Of a stretch of DNA of 31,332 nt, positions 7,350 to 15,895 are shown piece by piece. The number at the start of each line of letters is the position of its first letter. The stretch's first letter is position 1. The position numbers were made by a program, and so were the translations under genes. Below the pieces are notes generated by a model. The model had not been told where the DNA came from. It searched no databases and worked only from the letters and a program-made list of their open reading frames with translations. The stretch is from NCBI GenBank assembly GCA_964564165.1, contig CAZLZZ010000018.1:1-31332 (forward strand), written 5' to 3'. The stretch comes from NORP309 sp964564165 (lineage in GTDB: Bacteria; Pseudomonadota; Gammaproteobacteria; Xanthomonadales; Marinicellaceae).

Positions 7350-7400
7350 TTTTACAATATTTTCTAGAGTTTAGATTTAAATCCAATTAATTTGAGTTAG
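7350..7400 (+). pseudogene. Decayed copy of the 3' end of priA
   Basis: Read in the right frame the last eleven codons give SLDLNPINLS and a TAG stop, against SLDLDPINLS and TAG at the true priA end (5967-5997). The preceding Trp codon TGG of priA is TAG here, and upstream similarity fades within about five codons. With 6276-6383 it shows that both gene ends of the priA / ABC-transporter junction exist twice, flanking the Xre/RES pair. Confidence 0.7.
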
Positions 7401-7517
7401 TGAAAATATTGCTGGTGGATAAGCCCGAATGGCACCTGTTTTAGAAGTAACTTGTTGAAATATATATAAATACTTGGCCAACTTAAAAGCAGGCTGTTAA
7501 ATGAAAAGAACTCATAT

Positions 7518-7750
7518 CGGGTAGTTGGCTTTACAGACTGTGAAAGTATTATGTGGCGAAAGAAAAATGAGTAGAAAATTTGCTAATTGAGGCGGAAAAC
7601 GCCGTGACTAGCTTGCTAATTCCAAATTTTTCAACGAAAAGTAGCGGATTTTATACCATTTTTACTCGTCATCAGAATACTTTCACAGTCTGTTTAGTCA
7701 ACAAATAAAACCGCAGGTTTTAAAACGTGTTGGCTAAAGCCAACTACCCG
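7518..7750. repeat. 70-bp palindromic repeat, split by a MITE-like insertion
   Basis: Joining 7518-7533 to 7697-7750 gives a 70-base unit with 22-base inverted ends (CGGGTAGTTGGCTTTAG(T/C)CAAC) that differ at one position. Each end can itself fold as GTTGGC-TTTA-G.CAAC. The middle, 7703-7726, matches 19 of 24 bases of 22093-22116, so it belongs to a repeat family present elsewhere in the window. The 159-bp insertion sits in the loop of the left stem. Apart from these nested elements and the priA remnant, the 7275-7805 gap shows nothing I can assign. Confidence 0.75.
7534..7692. mobile_element. 159-bp MITE-like element with 17-bp terminal inverted repeats
   Basis: Perfect inverted ends CAGACTGTGAAAGTATT (7534-7550 and 7676-7692) bound a 159-bp non-coding element. 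It is flanked by TTTA on both sides (7530-7533, 7693-7696). Removing the element and one TTTA restores a near-perfect palindrome across the join, which is strong internal evidence of a genuine insertion with a 4-bp target duplication. It encodes no protein, so it would depend on a transposase supplied elsewhere. The TIRs do not match the IS630 ends at 14-37, so that element is not the obvious source. Confidence 0.8.
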
Positions 7751-7805
7751 AATGTGTTATAAACAAACAATAAGTATTATAAAAAACTTCTTATTACTTA
7801 CACCG

Positions 7806-8126
7806 TTAATCTTGCATAACACCCCATGATTCACAAATACCAGAACATTTCTTCACTAAATCAGATAAATCTTCTTGAATATTCATCACTAACTCATACG
7901 TTAACTCCCTATAAATGTGAAAAGTTATATAGCCATCATATTCACCCTCTGGTTCTATGTATTCAACATTTGTAAATATTTTTTGGAGATTTATGAATAT
8001 TTCTTCAGGTGGTGGCCAATTTTCGAAGTCAACATTAAAGTCTATATTGTGTTTTATAGAAAAATCAAAATTTGACTCTTACATTCTTCTAAAAACATCT
8101 CCGTCTATTGTATCAGGCCAAATCAT
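7806..8126 (-). pseudogene. RraB-like (ribonuclease E inhibitor family) gene with a premature stop
   Basis: A 107-codon frame that is intact except for one TAA at codon 16 (8079-8081). It reads MIWPDTIDGDVFRRM, stop, then ESNFDFSIKHNIDFNVDFEN, WPPPEEIFINLQKIF, YDGYITFHIYRELTYELVMN and ends CESWGVMQD. The FNVDFENWPP motif and the terminal GxCxSWGV are recalled as typical of the RraB/PF06877 group. No in-frame Met between codons 15 and 80 would rescue most of it. It begins 5 bases after the ABC gene stop, so probably shares its transcript. A single base change would restore it, so recent inactivation or a sequence error are both possible. Confidence 0.7.
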
Positions 8127-8131
8127 AAAAT

Positions 8132-9865
8132 TTACAAAACCAAATCTTTAGGAACACCCTTAGGGATAGCATCCAATAAACGCTTGGTATAATTTCTTTG
8201 TGGATTTTTGTAGATATTTTCCGCGGTATCTAGTTCTACTATTTTTCCTTGGTTCATGACACCTACTCGGTCGGATATATAATTAACCACCGACAAATCA
8301 TGCGAGATGAAGATATAGGTCAATCCCATGTCTTGTTGCAGGTCTTGCAATAGGTTTAATACTTGGGCTTGCACCGACACATCTAGTGCTGAGACTGATT
8401 CATCGCAAATGATGAACTCTGGTTCTACACCAATGGCACGGGCAATACAGATACGTTGACGTTGACCACCTGAAAATTCGTGTGGATAACGGTTTAAATG
8501 TTGTGGTTTTAAATCTACTTTTGCCATCAGTTCTTGAGCACGGGCAAATCGGTCTTTCTTGCTTTCACCAATTTTATGTATCGCCATAGGCTCGGTGATA
8601 ATGTCACCAATGGTCATGCGTGGATTTAAGGATGAATAAGGATCTTGAAAGATAATTTGCATGCGTGAACGCATCTTGCGCATGGGCTCTTTACCCAACT
8701 CCATTAGATTAACACCATTATAAATCACATCACCACTGGTGGCTTTCTGCAATCTTAAAATGGTTCGGCCCAGTGTGGTCTTGCCACAACCAGACTCTCC
8801 AACCAAACCCAATGTTTCGCCTTTATGCACAACAAAACTGACATCATCTACGGCTTTAACATGGCTTTTGGTCAGTCCAAATAACCCCCCTTTGACTGGA
8901 AACCAAGTTTTGAGGTTTTTTACTTCTAGCAAAACAGGGTGTGAATCAATGTCCGACTTATCGGGTTTTATCATCGGCTCAAACTTTTCTGGCGGTACTT
9001 GTTTTTCCGTGCCATCTTCGTGCATATAGTCTGAAACAGTTAGCAATCTCTTGGGGTTTCCGTGCAGCATGGGTCTACAAGACATCAGTCCTTTGGTATA
9101 AGGATGTTCGGCGTTTTTAAATATGGTGTGAACTTGATTTTTTTCTACGATATTTGACCGATACATAACCACCACATCATCTGCCAAATCTGCAATTACG
9201 CCCAAGTCATGGGTAATAAATAGCATGCCCATGTGGTATTCTTGTTGTAAATTAAGCATCAATTCTAATACTTGTTTTTGAATGGTTACATCCAATGCTG
9301 TTGTCGGTTCGTCACATATCAACAAATCGGGTTCACAAGCAATAGCCATGGCTATCATGACTCGCTGTTTTTGCCCGCCTGACATTTCATGTGGATAGGC
9401 TCGAATTTTAGTTTTGGGGTCAGGAATACCCACTTGGTTTAGCAAATCAATAGAATAGTTCCACGCCTGTTTGCGGGTCATGCCTTTGTGAAGTCGCAAA
9501 ACCTCAGAGATTTGTGAGCCAACTCTAAACACGGGATTCAGCGCTGTCATCGGTTCTTGAAAAATCATAGAAATGCGATTGCCCCGAATCTTGCGCATCT
9601 CTTTTTCAGTTTTGGCCAATAAATCATCGCCATTGAATAAGATTTTGCCACTTGTAATCATGCCCGGAGGCATGGGAATCAACCCCATAGCAGCCAAGGA
9701 AGTCACTGACTTGCCCGAACCCGATTCACCCACCAATCCAACCGTTTTGCCTTTGGGAATATCAAAGGAAACTTTGTTTACTGCGGTAATCAGTTCTTCT
9801 TGGGTTTTAAATTTGACCGTTAAGTCTTGAATGCTTAATAAAGGGGTTTCGTCTGTTGGTTGCAT
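8132..9865 (-). CDS. Double-ATPase ABC protein of the oligopeptide/dipeptide (OppD-OppF fusion) type
   Basis: A 577-residue cytoplasmic ATPase with two nucleotide-binding domains, the arrangement of YejF and GsiA in peptide and glutathione importers. Domain 1: Walker A GESGSGKS (K52), signature MSGGQKQR, Walker B CDEPTTALD, then the OppD-type HPYTKGLM tail. Domain 2: GESGCGKT (K362), FSGGQRQR, CDESVSALD and RNYTKRLLDAIP. In domain 2 the usual Pro after DE is Ser, as in many OppF-type domains. The start is placed at ATG 9865; an in-frame TTG at 9892 would add nine residues with no better ribosome site. No permease or binding-protein gene is adjacent, so the partners must be encoded elsewhere. 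Confidence 0.9.
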   Translation of the reverse strand: MQPTDETPLLSIQDLTVKFKTQEELITAVNKVSFDIPKGKTVGLVGESGSGKSVTSLAAMGLIPMPPGMITSGKILFNGDDLLAKTEKEMRKIRGNRISMIFQEPMTALNPVFRVGSQISEVLRLHKGMTRKQAWNYSIDLLNQVGIPDPKTKIRAYPHEMSGGQKQRVMIAMAIACEPDLLICDEPTTALDVTIQKQVLELMLNLQQEYHMGMLFITHDLGVIADLADDVVVMYRSNIVEKNQVHTIFKNAEHPYTKGLMSCRPMLHGNPKRLLTVSDYMHEDGTEKQVPPEKFEPMIKPDKSDIDSHPVLLEVKNLKTWFPVKGGLFGLTKSHVKAVDDVSFVVHKGETLGLVGESGCGKTTLGRTILRLQKATSGDVIYNGVNLMELGKEPMRKMRSRMQIIFQDPYSSLNPRMTIGDIITEPMAIHKIGESKKDRFARAQELMAKVDLKPQHLNRYPHEFSGGQRQRICIARAIGVEPEFIICDESVSALDVSVQAQVLNLLQDLQQDMGLTYIFISHDLSVVNYISDRVGVMNQGKIVELDTAENIYKNPQRNYTKRLLDAIPKGVPKDLVL

Positions 9866-10040
9866 AGATAATTTTGTCCGCAGATATGGCAAGTGCGCGT
9901 TGAGGTTATTATAAAGTAATTAATTATAGGGCAATATTCTGCTGCTTGCAATTATGCCGCGCTAATTTTACATATAATGTCGCATACAATAAAGTAAAAT
10001 CTAAGCAAGATGGTTTACCCAGCTTACAATTTTAACTGGG

Positions 10041-10067
10041 CAATAACGGCAATAACGGCAATAACGG
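10041..10067. repeat. Three tandem copies of CAATAACGG
   Basis: Exactly three 9-base units in the 326-base gap between the divergent ABC and S9 peptidase genes. Such arrays can change copy number by slippage. It lies about 70 bases upstream of the predicted S9 promoter. Apart from this and the promoter, the gap 9866-10191 shows nothing assignable. Confidence 0.7.
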
Positions 10068-10133
10068 CGGGCAGAAGCAGTTACCAATAACTTAGTTCAA
10101 CTCAATTTTGGATTAAATAAAATTTTCACTGTA

Positions 10134-10162
10134 TTGACATTATAAGGGTCTTGAAGTATCTT
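10134..10162 (+). promoter_or_regulatory. Sigma-70 promoter for the S9 peptidase gene
   Basis: TTGACA at 10134-10139, a 17-base spacer, and TATCTT at 10157-10162: a consensus -35 and a fair -10. The gene's AGGA ribosome site is at 10181-10184, seven bases before ATG 10192. Confidence 0.6.
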
Positions 10163-10191
10163 ATGCCACTCAATTTATTCAGGAATACAAC

Positions 10192-12222
10192 ATGAAAGCT
10201 ACAATCAGCCTTATCTTTTTATTTGTCAGTGGCTTATGCTCGGCAGAACTTTCCAACAAACTTGAATTGATTGATATTTTTAATCTAGAGTATGTTTCAG
10301 ATCCACAAATATCTCCTGATGGAAAAAAGGTTGTCTACGTTAGAAACTACAAGGATATAATGACTGACAGAAACCTATCAAATTTATGGATAATTAATTA
10401 TGATGGTTCTCACAATAGACCACTAACAACAGGTCTCCACAATGACAACTCTCCTGTCTGGTCACATGATGGCTCGAAATTACTGTATAAATCGAATGTT
10501 GATGGAAAAGTACGCATCTATTTGCGTTGGATGGATACTGGAGATGTGTCGATACTTACCAACACCCAAAAAAGCCCGGGCAACGCTGCTTGGTCAAAAG
10601 ATGATAAGCATATCGCATTTACTCTGTTTGTTACTGCCGATGCTTCATCGATTATTCAATTACCAAAAAAACCAGAAGGGGCAAAATGGAACGAACCTCC
10701 TATCTATATTGATAAACTCAATTACCGTGCTGATGGCCAAGGATACATAAAAAGTGGTTTTCAACAAATATTCACCCTTCCTATTTCAGGTGGAACAGCC
10801 AGGCAAATTACTGATTCAGAGTACAATCATGGCAATCCAATTTGGTCTCATGATGGTCAATCGTTAATTTTTTCGGCCAATTTACACAAAGATGGCGAAT
10901 ATGACCCATTGAATAGTGAAATATATTCTGTCTCATTAGCCGATGGAAAAGTACAGGCATTAACCTCAAGACAAGGACCCGATACTTCTCCCCAATTATC
11001 TCCCAATGGCAAATATATTGCTTACTTAGGTTTCGATGATAAATATCTGGGCTATCAATTAAATCAATTATACTTGATGAACAGTGATGGTTCAAAAACC
11101 CATTTGATTTCAGGGGATTTTGCTAGAAGCATAGAAAACATCCATTGGAATCATGATAGCAAAGGACTTTATTTTCAATACACGGATAGAGGCAACACCA
11201 AGCTTAGCTATATCAATCTATCAGGTAAAACAACTAGTCTTACAAAAAACTTAGGTGGTTTATCGTTGGGTCGACCATACAACGCAGGCAGTTATAGTGT
11301 TTCAAACAATGGCAGATACGCCTATACCTATGGGAAAACAGACCACCCCGCCGAATTAAGCACTGGAAAGAATGGTAAAGACCAACGCTTAACATGGCTA
11401 AATCAAGATTTATTCAGTCATAAAAAACTGGGTAAAGTGGAAGAAATATGGTTTAAGTCATCTTTTGACCAGAGGGACATTCAAGCCTGGATTGTTAAAC
11501 CCAATGATTTTGACTCGGCTAAAAAATACCCGCTAATTTTAGAAATTCATGGTGGCCCTTTTGCCAGTTACGGTTCAGTTTTTAGCGCAGAAATACAATT
11601 ATTTGCAGCGGCAGGTTATGTGGTTTTATATATCAATCCTAGAGGAAGCACCAGTTATGGGCAAGAATTTGGCAATCTGATACACCACAATTATCCCGGC
11701 CAAGATTACGATGACTTAATGTCTGGCGTCGATGCTGTTATCAGTAAAGGATATGTTGATGAACAACAACTCTATGTCACCGGTGGCAGCGGAGGTGGCG
11801 TACTTAGTGCTTGGATAGTTGGAAAAACACAACGTTTTAAAGCCGCTGTTGTTGCCAAACCCGTGATTAACTGGACAAGTTTTGTCTTGCACGCCGACTC
11901 ACCTGCCTATTTTAGTAAGTATTGGTTTGCAAAAAAACCTTGGGAAGATCCAGAGAGCTATCATGCCCGATCACCACTGTCATTGGTGGGAAATGTTACG
12001 ACTCCAACCATGTTGTTAACGGGAGAACAAGACCTTAGAACTCCCATCTCAGAATCCGAACAATATTACACCGCCTTAAAGCTACAAAGAGTAGAAAGCG
12101 CCATGGTCAGAATCCCAGGAGCATCACACGGAATCGCAGCCAGGCCCAGTAATTTGATAGCCAAGGTTGCCGCAATTTTAGCCTGGTTTGAAAAACACAG
12201 CAAAGGGGCCAGCACTAATTAG
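10192..12222 (+). CDS. Secreted S9-family (prolyl oligopeptidase/DPP-like) serine peptidase
   Basis: A 676-residue exported peptidase. Residues 1-18 form a signal peptide ending SGLCSA; the Cys before Ser-Ala could alternatively be examined for lipidation, but the context is weak. Residues about 30-400 are a beta-propeller with repeated SPDGKK, WSHDGSK, WSKDDK, WSHDGQS and SPNGKYIAY blades, as in DPP-IV/acylaminoacyl peptidases. The C-terminal alpha/beta-hydrolase has the oxyanion motif EIHGGPFASYG, nucleophile S533 in GGSGGG, D614 in GEQDLRTP and H646 in GASHGIA. It should clip short peptides outside the cytoplasm. Other exported-peptide genes nearby (the M14 peptidase at 22040) fit a protein-scavenging lifestyle. 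Confidence 0.94.
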   Translation: MKATISLIFLFVSGLCSAELSNKLELIDIFNLEYVSDPQISPDGKKVVYVRNYKDIMTDRNLSNLWIINYDGSHNRPLTTGLHNDNSPVWSHDGSKLLYKSNVDGKVRIYLRWMDTGDVSILTNTQKSPGNAAWSKDDKHIAFTLFVTADASSIIQLPKKPEGAKWNEPPIYIDKLNYRADGQGYIKSGFQQIFTLPISGGTARQITDSEYNHGNPIWSHDGQSLIFSANLHKDGEYDPLNSEIYSVSLADGKVQALTSRQGPDTSPQLSPNGKYIAYLGFDDKYLGYQLNQLYLMNSDGSKTHLISGDFARSIENIHWNHDSKGLYFQYTDRGNTKLSYINLSGKTTSLTKNLGGLSLGRPYNAGSYSVSNNGRYAYTYGKTDHPAELSTGKNGKDQRLTWLNQDLFSHKKLGKVEEIWFKSSFDQRDIQAWIVKPNDFDSAKKYPLILEIHGGPFASYGSVFSAEIQLFAAAGYVVLYINPRGSTSYGQEFGNLIHHNYPGQDYDDLMSGVDAVISKGYVDEQQLYVTGGSGGGVLSAWIVGKTQRFKAAVVAKPVINWTSFVLHADSPAYFSKYWFAKKPWEDPESYHARSPLSLVGNVTTPTMLLTGEQDLRTPISESEQYYTALKLQRVESAMVRIPGASHGIAARPSNLIAKVAAILAWFEKHSKGASTN

Positions 12223-12237
12223 TGTTCTAAATTGTAA

Positions 12238-12253
12238 GGTGGGTTCACCCACC
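12238..12253. repeat. REP-like palindrome GGTGGGTTCACCCACC
   Basis: Seven-base arms GGTGGGT and ACCCACC around TC, between the convergent S9 and ABC-2 permease genes, followed by ATGG. The same stem with a shorter left arm occurs at 17147-17161, also followed by ATG. The surrounding 153-base gap shows no other assignable feature except a small CACTAATTAGTG palindrome at the S9 stop. Confidence 0.6.
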
Positions 12254-12375
12254 ATGGTTAATCGCAGACACCTAAATTTACCAGGGTTCTTACAATTACT
12301 TCGGCTTGCTTACGCACGCAAAACAACTATCCTGTCGTCTGGTCCCACTTTCTCGGGATTGGCTTCTAACTCATC

Positions 12376-13566
12376 TCAATCAAACCGAAATTTCTTAAAT
12401 GCCAGATTGAGTGCTAGAAATGACAAAATAACCAAGGCACTTACCTGAAAGGTGATTTCTGACAAGTGTGCACCGAAATACATCAGCTTGTGTAAAATAT
12501 CCATTACCCAGCCTGTGGGTAAAAAGCTGGCCAGTTTTTGCATCCATTCAGGGGTGATTTCAATCGGCCACCAACAGCCACCAAGTGCGGCTAACAACAA
12601 TGAATAAACCATCGCTATTAAACTAACCTGCCCTTCGGATTTGGCAAAACTGCCCAACAATACCGCAAGTGCCGCATTAAAAGCAGCCCAAATCAATAAC
12701 ACCACAACAATGGCTAGAAGATGGTCACCCCAATGAATTTTAAATACCAACCAGCCCATTATCATGCCATAAACCAGTTGTAATATTGTGATAAACCATT
12801 TGCCCAGCCATTTTCCATAGACAATTTCTCTGCGTGTTAGTGGCGTCGCTGCTAATCTTTTTAAAACACCCGATTGACGCTCTAAAAACAAACTCACGCT
12901 GCCACTTGTTAAAGCAATCATCATGATAAACATCACCAAAATTCCAGGTACTGCTTGATTGAAGCCTGATGGAATATTTAATTTTTCTCCTGCACTGCTG
13001 ATATCCAAATTAATGTTCTTGGGCAGATCATTCACTTCAGAAAAATTTATTTTTTGGGTTGTCTGGTTGATTTTTTTGAAGACTAGAATATCGCCTAATG
13101 TTTGATATATGGCTTTTTCAATAGAAAACTGATCCTTGTCATTGCCCAAACCGGTTGCTTTGCTGGAATACTTAATTTCAATTTGTTCATCTTTATCAAT
13201 GCTTTGTTGCATATTTTCAGGCAACCACAATTGCCGTGTATAGTCTTTGAAATGGTATTTTCTTTTTTCTGAATCATTTACCTTGTTGAAGACCACAACA
13301 TTGTAATTTTCTTGCTTTAGGCGATAAATAATTTGTTTGGCAAATTCATCGTTTGTACTCATGCCTTGGACACTTTCCCACACGGCAATATTGCTTGGGC
13401 CACTTGATCCTGCCAAACCGCCAGTTGTTGAACCAATAAACCCAAAAAACACCAAGGGCATAATAAACATCCAAACCAACAAGGATTTGTCTTTAAGTGA
13501 ATAGAAAAAATCTTTTTTCGCGATGAACATTGTATTTTTCATTGTTCTTTTCATTGTGCTTGCCAT
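12376..13566 (-). CDS. ABC-2 type exporter permease (second of two)
   Basis: A 396-residue membrane protein: one N-terminal helix (LLVWMFIMPLVFFGFIG, about 29-45), a large extracytoplasmic region (about 50-200) and a C-terminal block of five or six helices beginning GILVMFIMMIALTSGSVSLF. The cytoplasmic loop FLERQSGVLKRLAATPLTRREIVYGK is the classic ABC-2 signature between helices. It is the last gene of a three-gene operon. Its ATG shares one base with the upstream permease stop, indicating translational coupling. With its sister it probably forms a heterodimeric exporter; the substrate is unknown. Multidrug, lipid or antibiotic-type export is possible by homology class only. Confidence 0.88.
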   Translation of the reverse strand: MASTMKRTMKNTMFIAKKDFFYSLKDKSLLVWMFIMPLVFFGFIGSTTGGLAGSSGPSNIAVWESVQGMSTNDEFAKQIIYRLKQENYNVVVFNKVNDSEKRKYHFKDYTRQLWLPENMQQSIDKDEQIEIKYSSKATGLGNDKDQFSIEKAIYQTLGDILVFKKINQTTQKINFSEVNDLPKNINLDISSAGEKLNIPSGFNQAVPGILVMFIMMIALTSGSVSLFLERQSGVLKRLAATPLTRREIVYGKWLGKWFITILQLVYGMIMGWLVFKIHWGDHLLAIVVVLLIWAAFNAALAVLLGSFAKSEGQVSLIAMVYSLLLAALGGCWWPIEITPEWMQKLASFLPTGWVMDILHKLMYFGAHLSEITFQVSALVILSFLALNLAFKKFRFD

Positions 13567-14810
13567 TATAGTTTCCTCGCAAATTTCAGTAAAATCGACC
13601 TATTAATAAACCACATCATCAATATAAACACCACAGCAATAAGTGCTGGTGTAGTTAATACACTTAATGGGTTGTCATTTATAAACCAAGTATTGAAGCT
13701 TTGTAACAAATAGCCATTGGGCAGTTTTTCACCAACCACAACCATCCACTTGGGCATTGTTTCAAAGGGGAAAAAGCTACCGCCTAGCATCATCAAGGGA
13801 AACACCATGCCTTGGGTCACTAAATTTGAAGATTTTTCTGTAGGCAATAATAATGTTAAAAACAACATCATGCTCCACAACACCACTCCAGATAACATTA
13901 GCCAAACAACAATAACAAGAATCTTATCAAATTCAATGTTAAATAACAACAGGCCCAAAGAGCCTATTAATAACGCAATAAAGATAAAAATCAATGCTGC
14001 TGATAACATTTTACCCTTCATATAACTGTGTATACCCGCTGGAGATGACAACAGTCTTTTGATAATGCCTTTGGTTTTATCTTGCCAAAAATCTTGCGCC
14101 ATACCCTGCGAAGAAAACAACAAGGCCATAAACATAATGCCGGGAAACATTAACACCATAAATGATTTTTTAGATGTTTCCTTTTCAACATCGGCTATTT
14201 TTTTAACGGCTTTTATCTGCGGGGGAAACAATTGTTTCTCTAAGCTATCAATAGTGCGCCTAATTTCAATACTCATCAATGCCAATTCAGCATCACTTAT
14301 CCCATCCCCTGTTAATAATTTATTGAACTGCTGTAATTCCTTTGAAAACAATACTTGAATATAGTGCCCACCATCAGCAAGTGTACCTACCATGGTCTCA
14401 GCAATTTGCGGCAAAATGACTTGGCTGGGGTTTTTGACCAGTTTTATAGTTGTTGGCTTTTCGTCAATAAAATTTTGGGTGAAACCTTCTTCTATCTCCA
14501 ACCAAACACTGGCGTCACCTTTGCCCATTATTTCTAATGCTTGTTGTTTGTCTACAGTTTTCACAATAAACATTTCGGCCAATGGCCCTTGATTAAAGCT
14601 GCTGACAAATAATTGCGATAAAAAGCTATCGTCATTGTCTGTTACCAACAAAGTCCCCACAGGCTTGGCATTGCCTGTTGGTCCTGAAATCAAGGAAAAC
14701 AAAGCTGCCATCATCAGGGGCAGCACAAGCCACATCGCCAATTGCCATTTTTCGGTAAACAATTTATTTAAAGTGCTGGCAAACACCCTTAGAGTGAAAT
14801 TTGATTTCAT
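13566..14810 (-). CDS. ABC-2 type exporter permease (first of two)
   Basis: A 414-residue paralogue of the next gene with the same layout: N-terminal helix (LAMWLVLPLMMAALFSLISG, about 25-44), a soluble loop to about 220, then five or more helices. It contains the FWQDKTKGIIKRLLSSPAGIHSY loop that matches the ABC-2 coupling segment. The start at ATG 14810 overlaps the ATPase stop by the sequence ATGA, and its own stop overlaps the next ATG, so all three genes are translationally coupled. Two distinct permeases with one ATPase fits a heteromeric NatB/YhgE-like exporter. Confidence 0.88.
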   Translation of the reverse strand: MKSNFTLRVFASTLNKLFTEKWQLAMWLVLPLMMAALFSLISGPTGNAKPVGTLLVTDNDDSFLSQLFVSSFNQGPLAEMFIVKTVDKQQALEIMGKGDASVWLEIEEGFTQNFIDEKPTTIKLVKNPSQVILPQIAETMVGTLADGGHYIQVLFSKELQQFNKLLTGDGISDAELALMSIEIRRTIDSLEKQLFPPQIKAVKKIADVEKETSKKSFMVLMFPGIMFMALLFSSQGMAQDFWQDKTKGIIKRLLSSPAGIHSYMKGKMLSAALIFIFIALLIGSLGLLLFNIEFDKILVIVVWLMLSGVVLWSMMLFLTLLLPTEKSSNLVTQGMVFPLMMLGGSFFPFETMPKWMVVVGEKLPNGYLLQSFNTWFINDNPLSVLTTPALIAVVFILMMWFINRSILLKFARKL

Positions 14811-15736
14811 GTGGCATCTCGCAAGGCGCGGCCTGTTAACTTGATAAACAAACTTTCCAAATTCGCTTGTTGGATATTGACTTGATTGACCTTGCCTAAC
14901 TTATTGGCAACTTCCAACACTTTGGTTAAACATTTTGATGCTTCAGGGATTAACAGTCGGATTTCATTGGCAGATAGTTCCAAAACCTCGGCACCCATAC
15001 TTTCAAAAACTTGGGGGTGCTCTACATCTACATATTCTCCTACTAAAGTAATTAAATCCCTTTCTCCGACCTGTTCTCTTAATTGCTCCACAGTCCCTGC
15101 AGCAATGACTTTTCCTTTATCCATAATGACCAAATGATCACACAATCTTTCTGCTTCTTCCATATAATGCGTGGTATAAATAACCGCGGTCCCCGCCTCT
15201 TTAAGTTTTTGTGTTGCTTGCAATAAATGTTCGCGCGATTGTGGATCCACACCAACGGTAGGTTCGTCCAACAACAAAGCAGCAGGTTTATGCAATATAC
15301 CACAGGCAAAATTCAATCGGCGTTTCATGCCACCACTGAATTGTTTAACTGGCTCTTTTTGCCTAGTTTCCAAGCCCACATCTTGCAATACTTCTTGAAT
15401 ACGGTTTTCTAGTTCACTGCCACCCAAACCATACGCTGAGCCCCAAAAAACCAAGTTCTCGTGTGCTGATATATCTTCATAAAGTGCCAGTTCTTGCGGG
15501 ACAAGTCCCAGAGAACCCTTGGCTTTTATGGCATCAGTGGTAATATTAAATCCATTGATGTCCACTCGCCCATCAGATGCTGCTAGCAGCCCACTGATAC
15601 AATTAATGGCGGTAGATTTACCTGCTCCATTTGGACCAAGCAAACCAAATATCTCCCCTGACTTAGCGGTAAAGTTGATGTTATCAACGGCTTTAAACTC
15701 TCCAAAGGACTTACTTAACTGGCTTACTTTAATCAT
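14807..15736 (-). CDS. ABC-2 exporter ATPase
   Basis: A 309-residue ATPase of the CcmA/DrrA/NatA class. Walker A GLLGPNGAGKST, Q-loop LVPQELALYED, signature FSGGMKRRL, Walker B LLLDEPTVGVD and switch His in TTHYMEEAE are all present. Residues about 225-309 form the C-terminal domain usual for the class. The start is set at ATG 15736, preceded by AAAGAGAA; an in-frame TTG at 15760 would only add eight residues. It is the first gene of the operon and is divergent from a membrane LytTR regulator 160 bases away. LytTR regulators often control such export operons, so a regulatory link is plausible. Confidence 0.93.
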   Translation of the reverse strand: MIKVSQLSKSFGEFKAVDNINFTAKSGEIFGLLGPNGAGKSTAINCISGLLAASDGRVDINGFNITTDAIKAKGSLGLVPQELALYEDISAHENLVFWGSAYGLGGSELENRIQEVLQDVGLETRQKEPVKQFSGGMKRRLNFACGILHKPAALLLDEPTVGVDPQSREHLLQATQKLKEAGTAVIYTTHYMEEAERLCDHLVIMDKGKVIAAGTVEQLREQVGERDLITLVGEYVDVEHPQVFESMGAEVLELSANEIRLLIPEASKCLTKVLEVANKLGKVNQVNIQQANLESLFIKLTGRALRDAT

Positions 15737-15849
15737 ATGTTTTTCTCTTTTGCTTTGCAAATAAACGAATTGTTTATCTTACTTGTTACAATTTATTTAT
15801 TCAATATTACTCTATATAGGCTATGTTGTTCAATTTCAAATTCGTAAGA

Positions 15850-15858
15850 TGCTATAAT
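15850..15858 (+). promoter_or_regulatory. Extended -10 promoter for the LytTR gene
   Basis: TGCTATAAT is a full extended -10 box, 38 bases before the TTG start of the LytTR gene; no good -35 is seen at the right spacing. It lies in the divergent spacer with the ABC exporter operon. Confidence 0.5.
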
Positions 15859-15895
15859 CATTTCGTGAATAACCTTTTAAGGAACCCTGAGACCA

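Noticed and set aside
10041..10067. CRISPR-like array
   Set aside because: Units are only nine bases and contiguous, without spacers.
12188..12448. Plus-strand 86-codon frame across the S9/permease junction
   Set aside because: It overlaps the ends of two well-supported convergent genes and crosses a REP-like palindrome.
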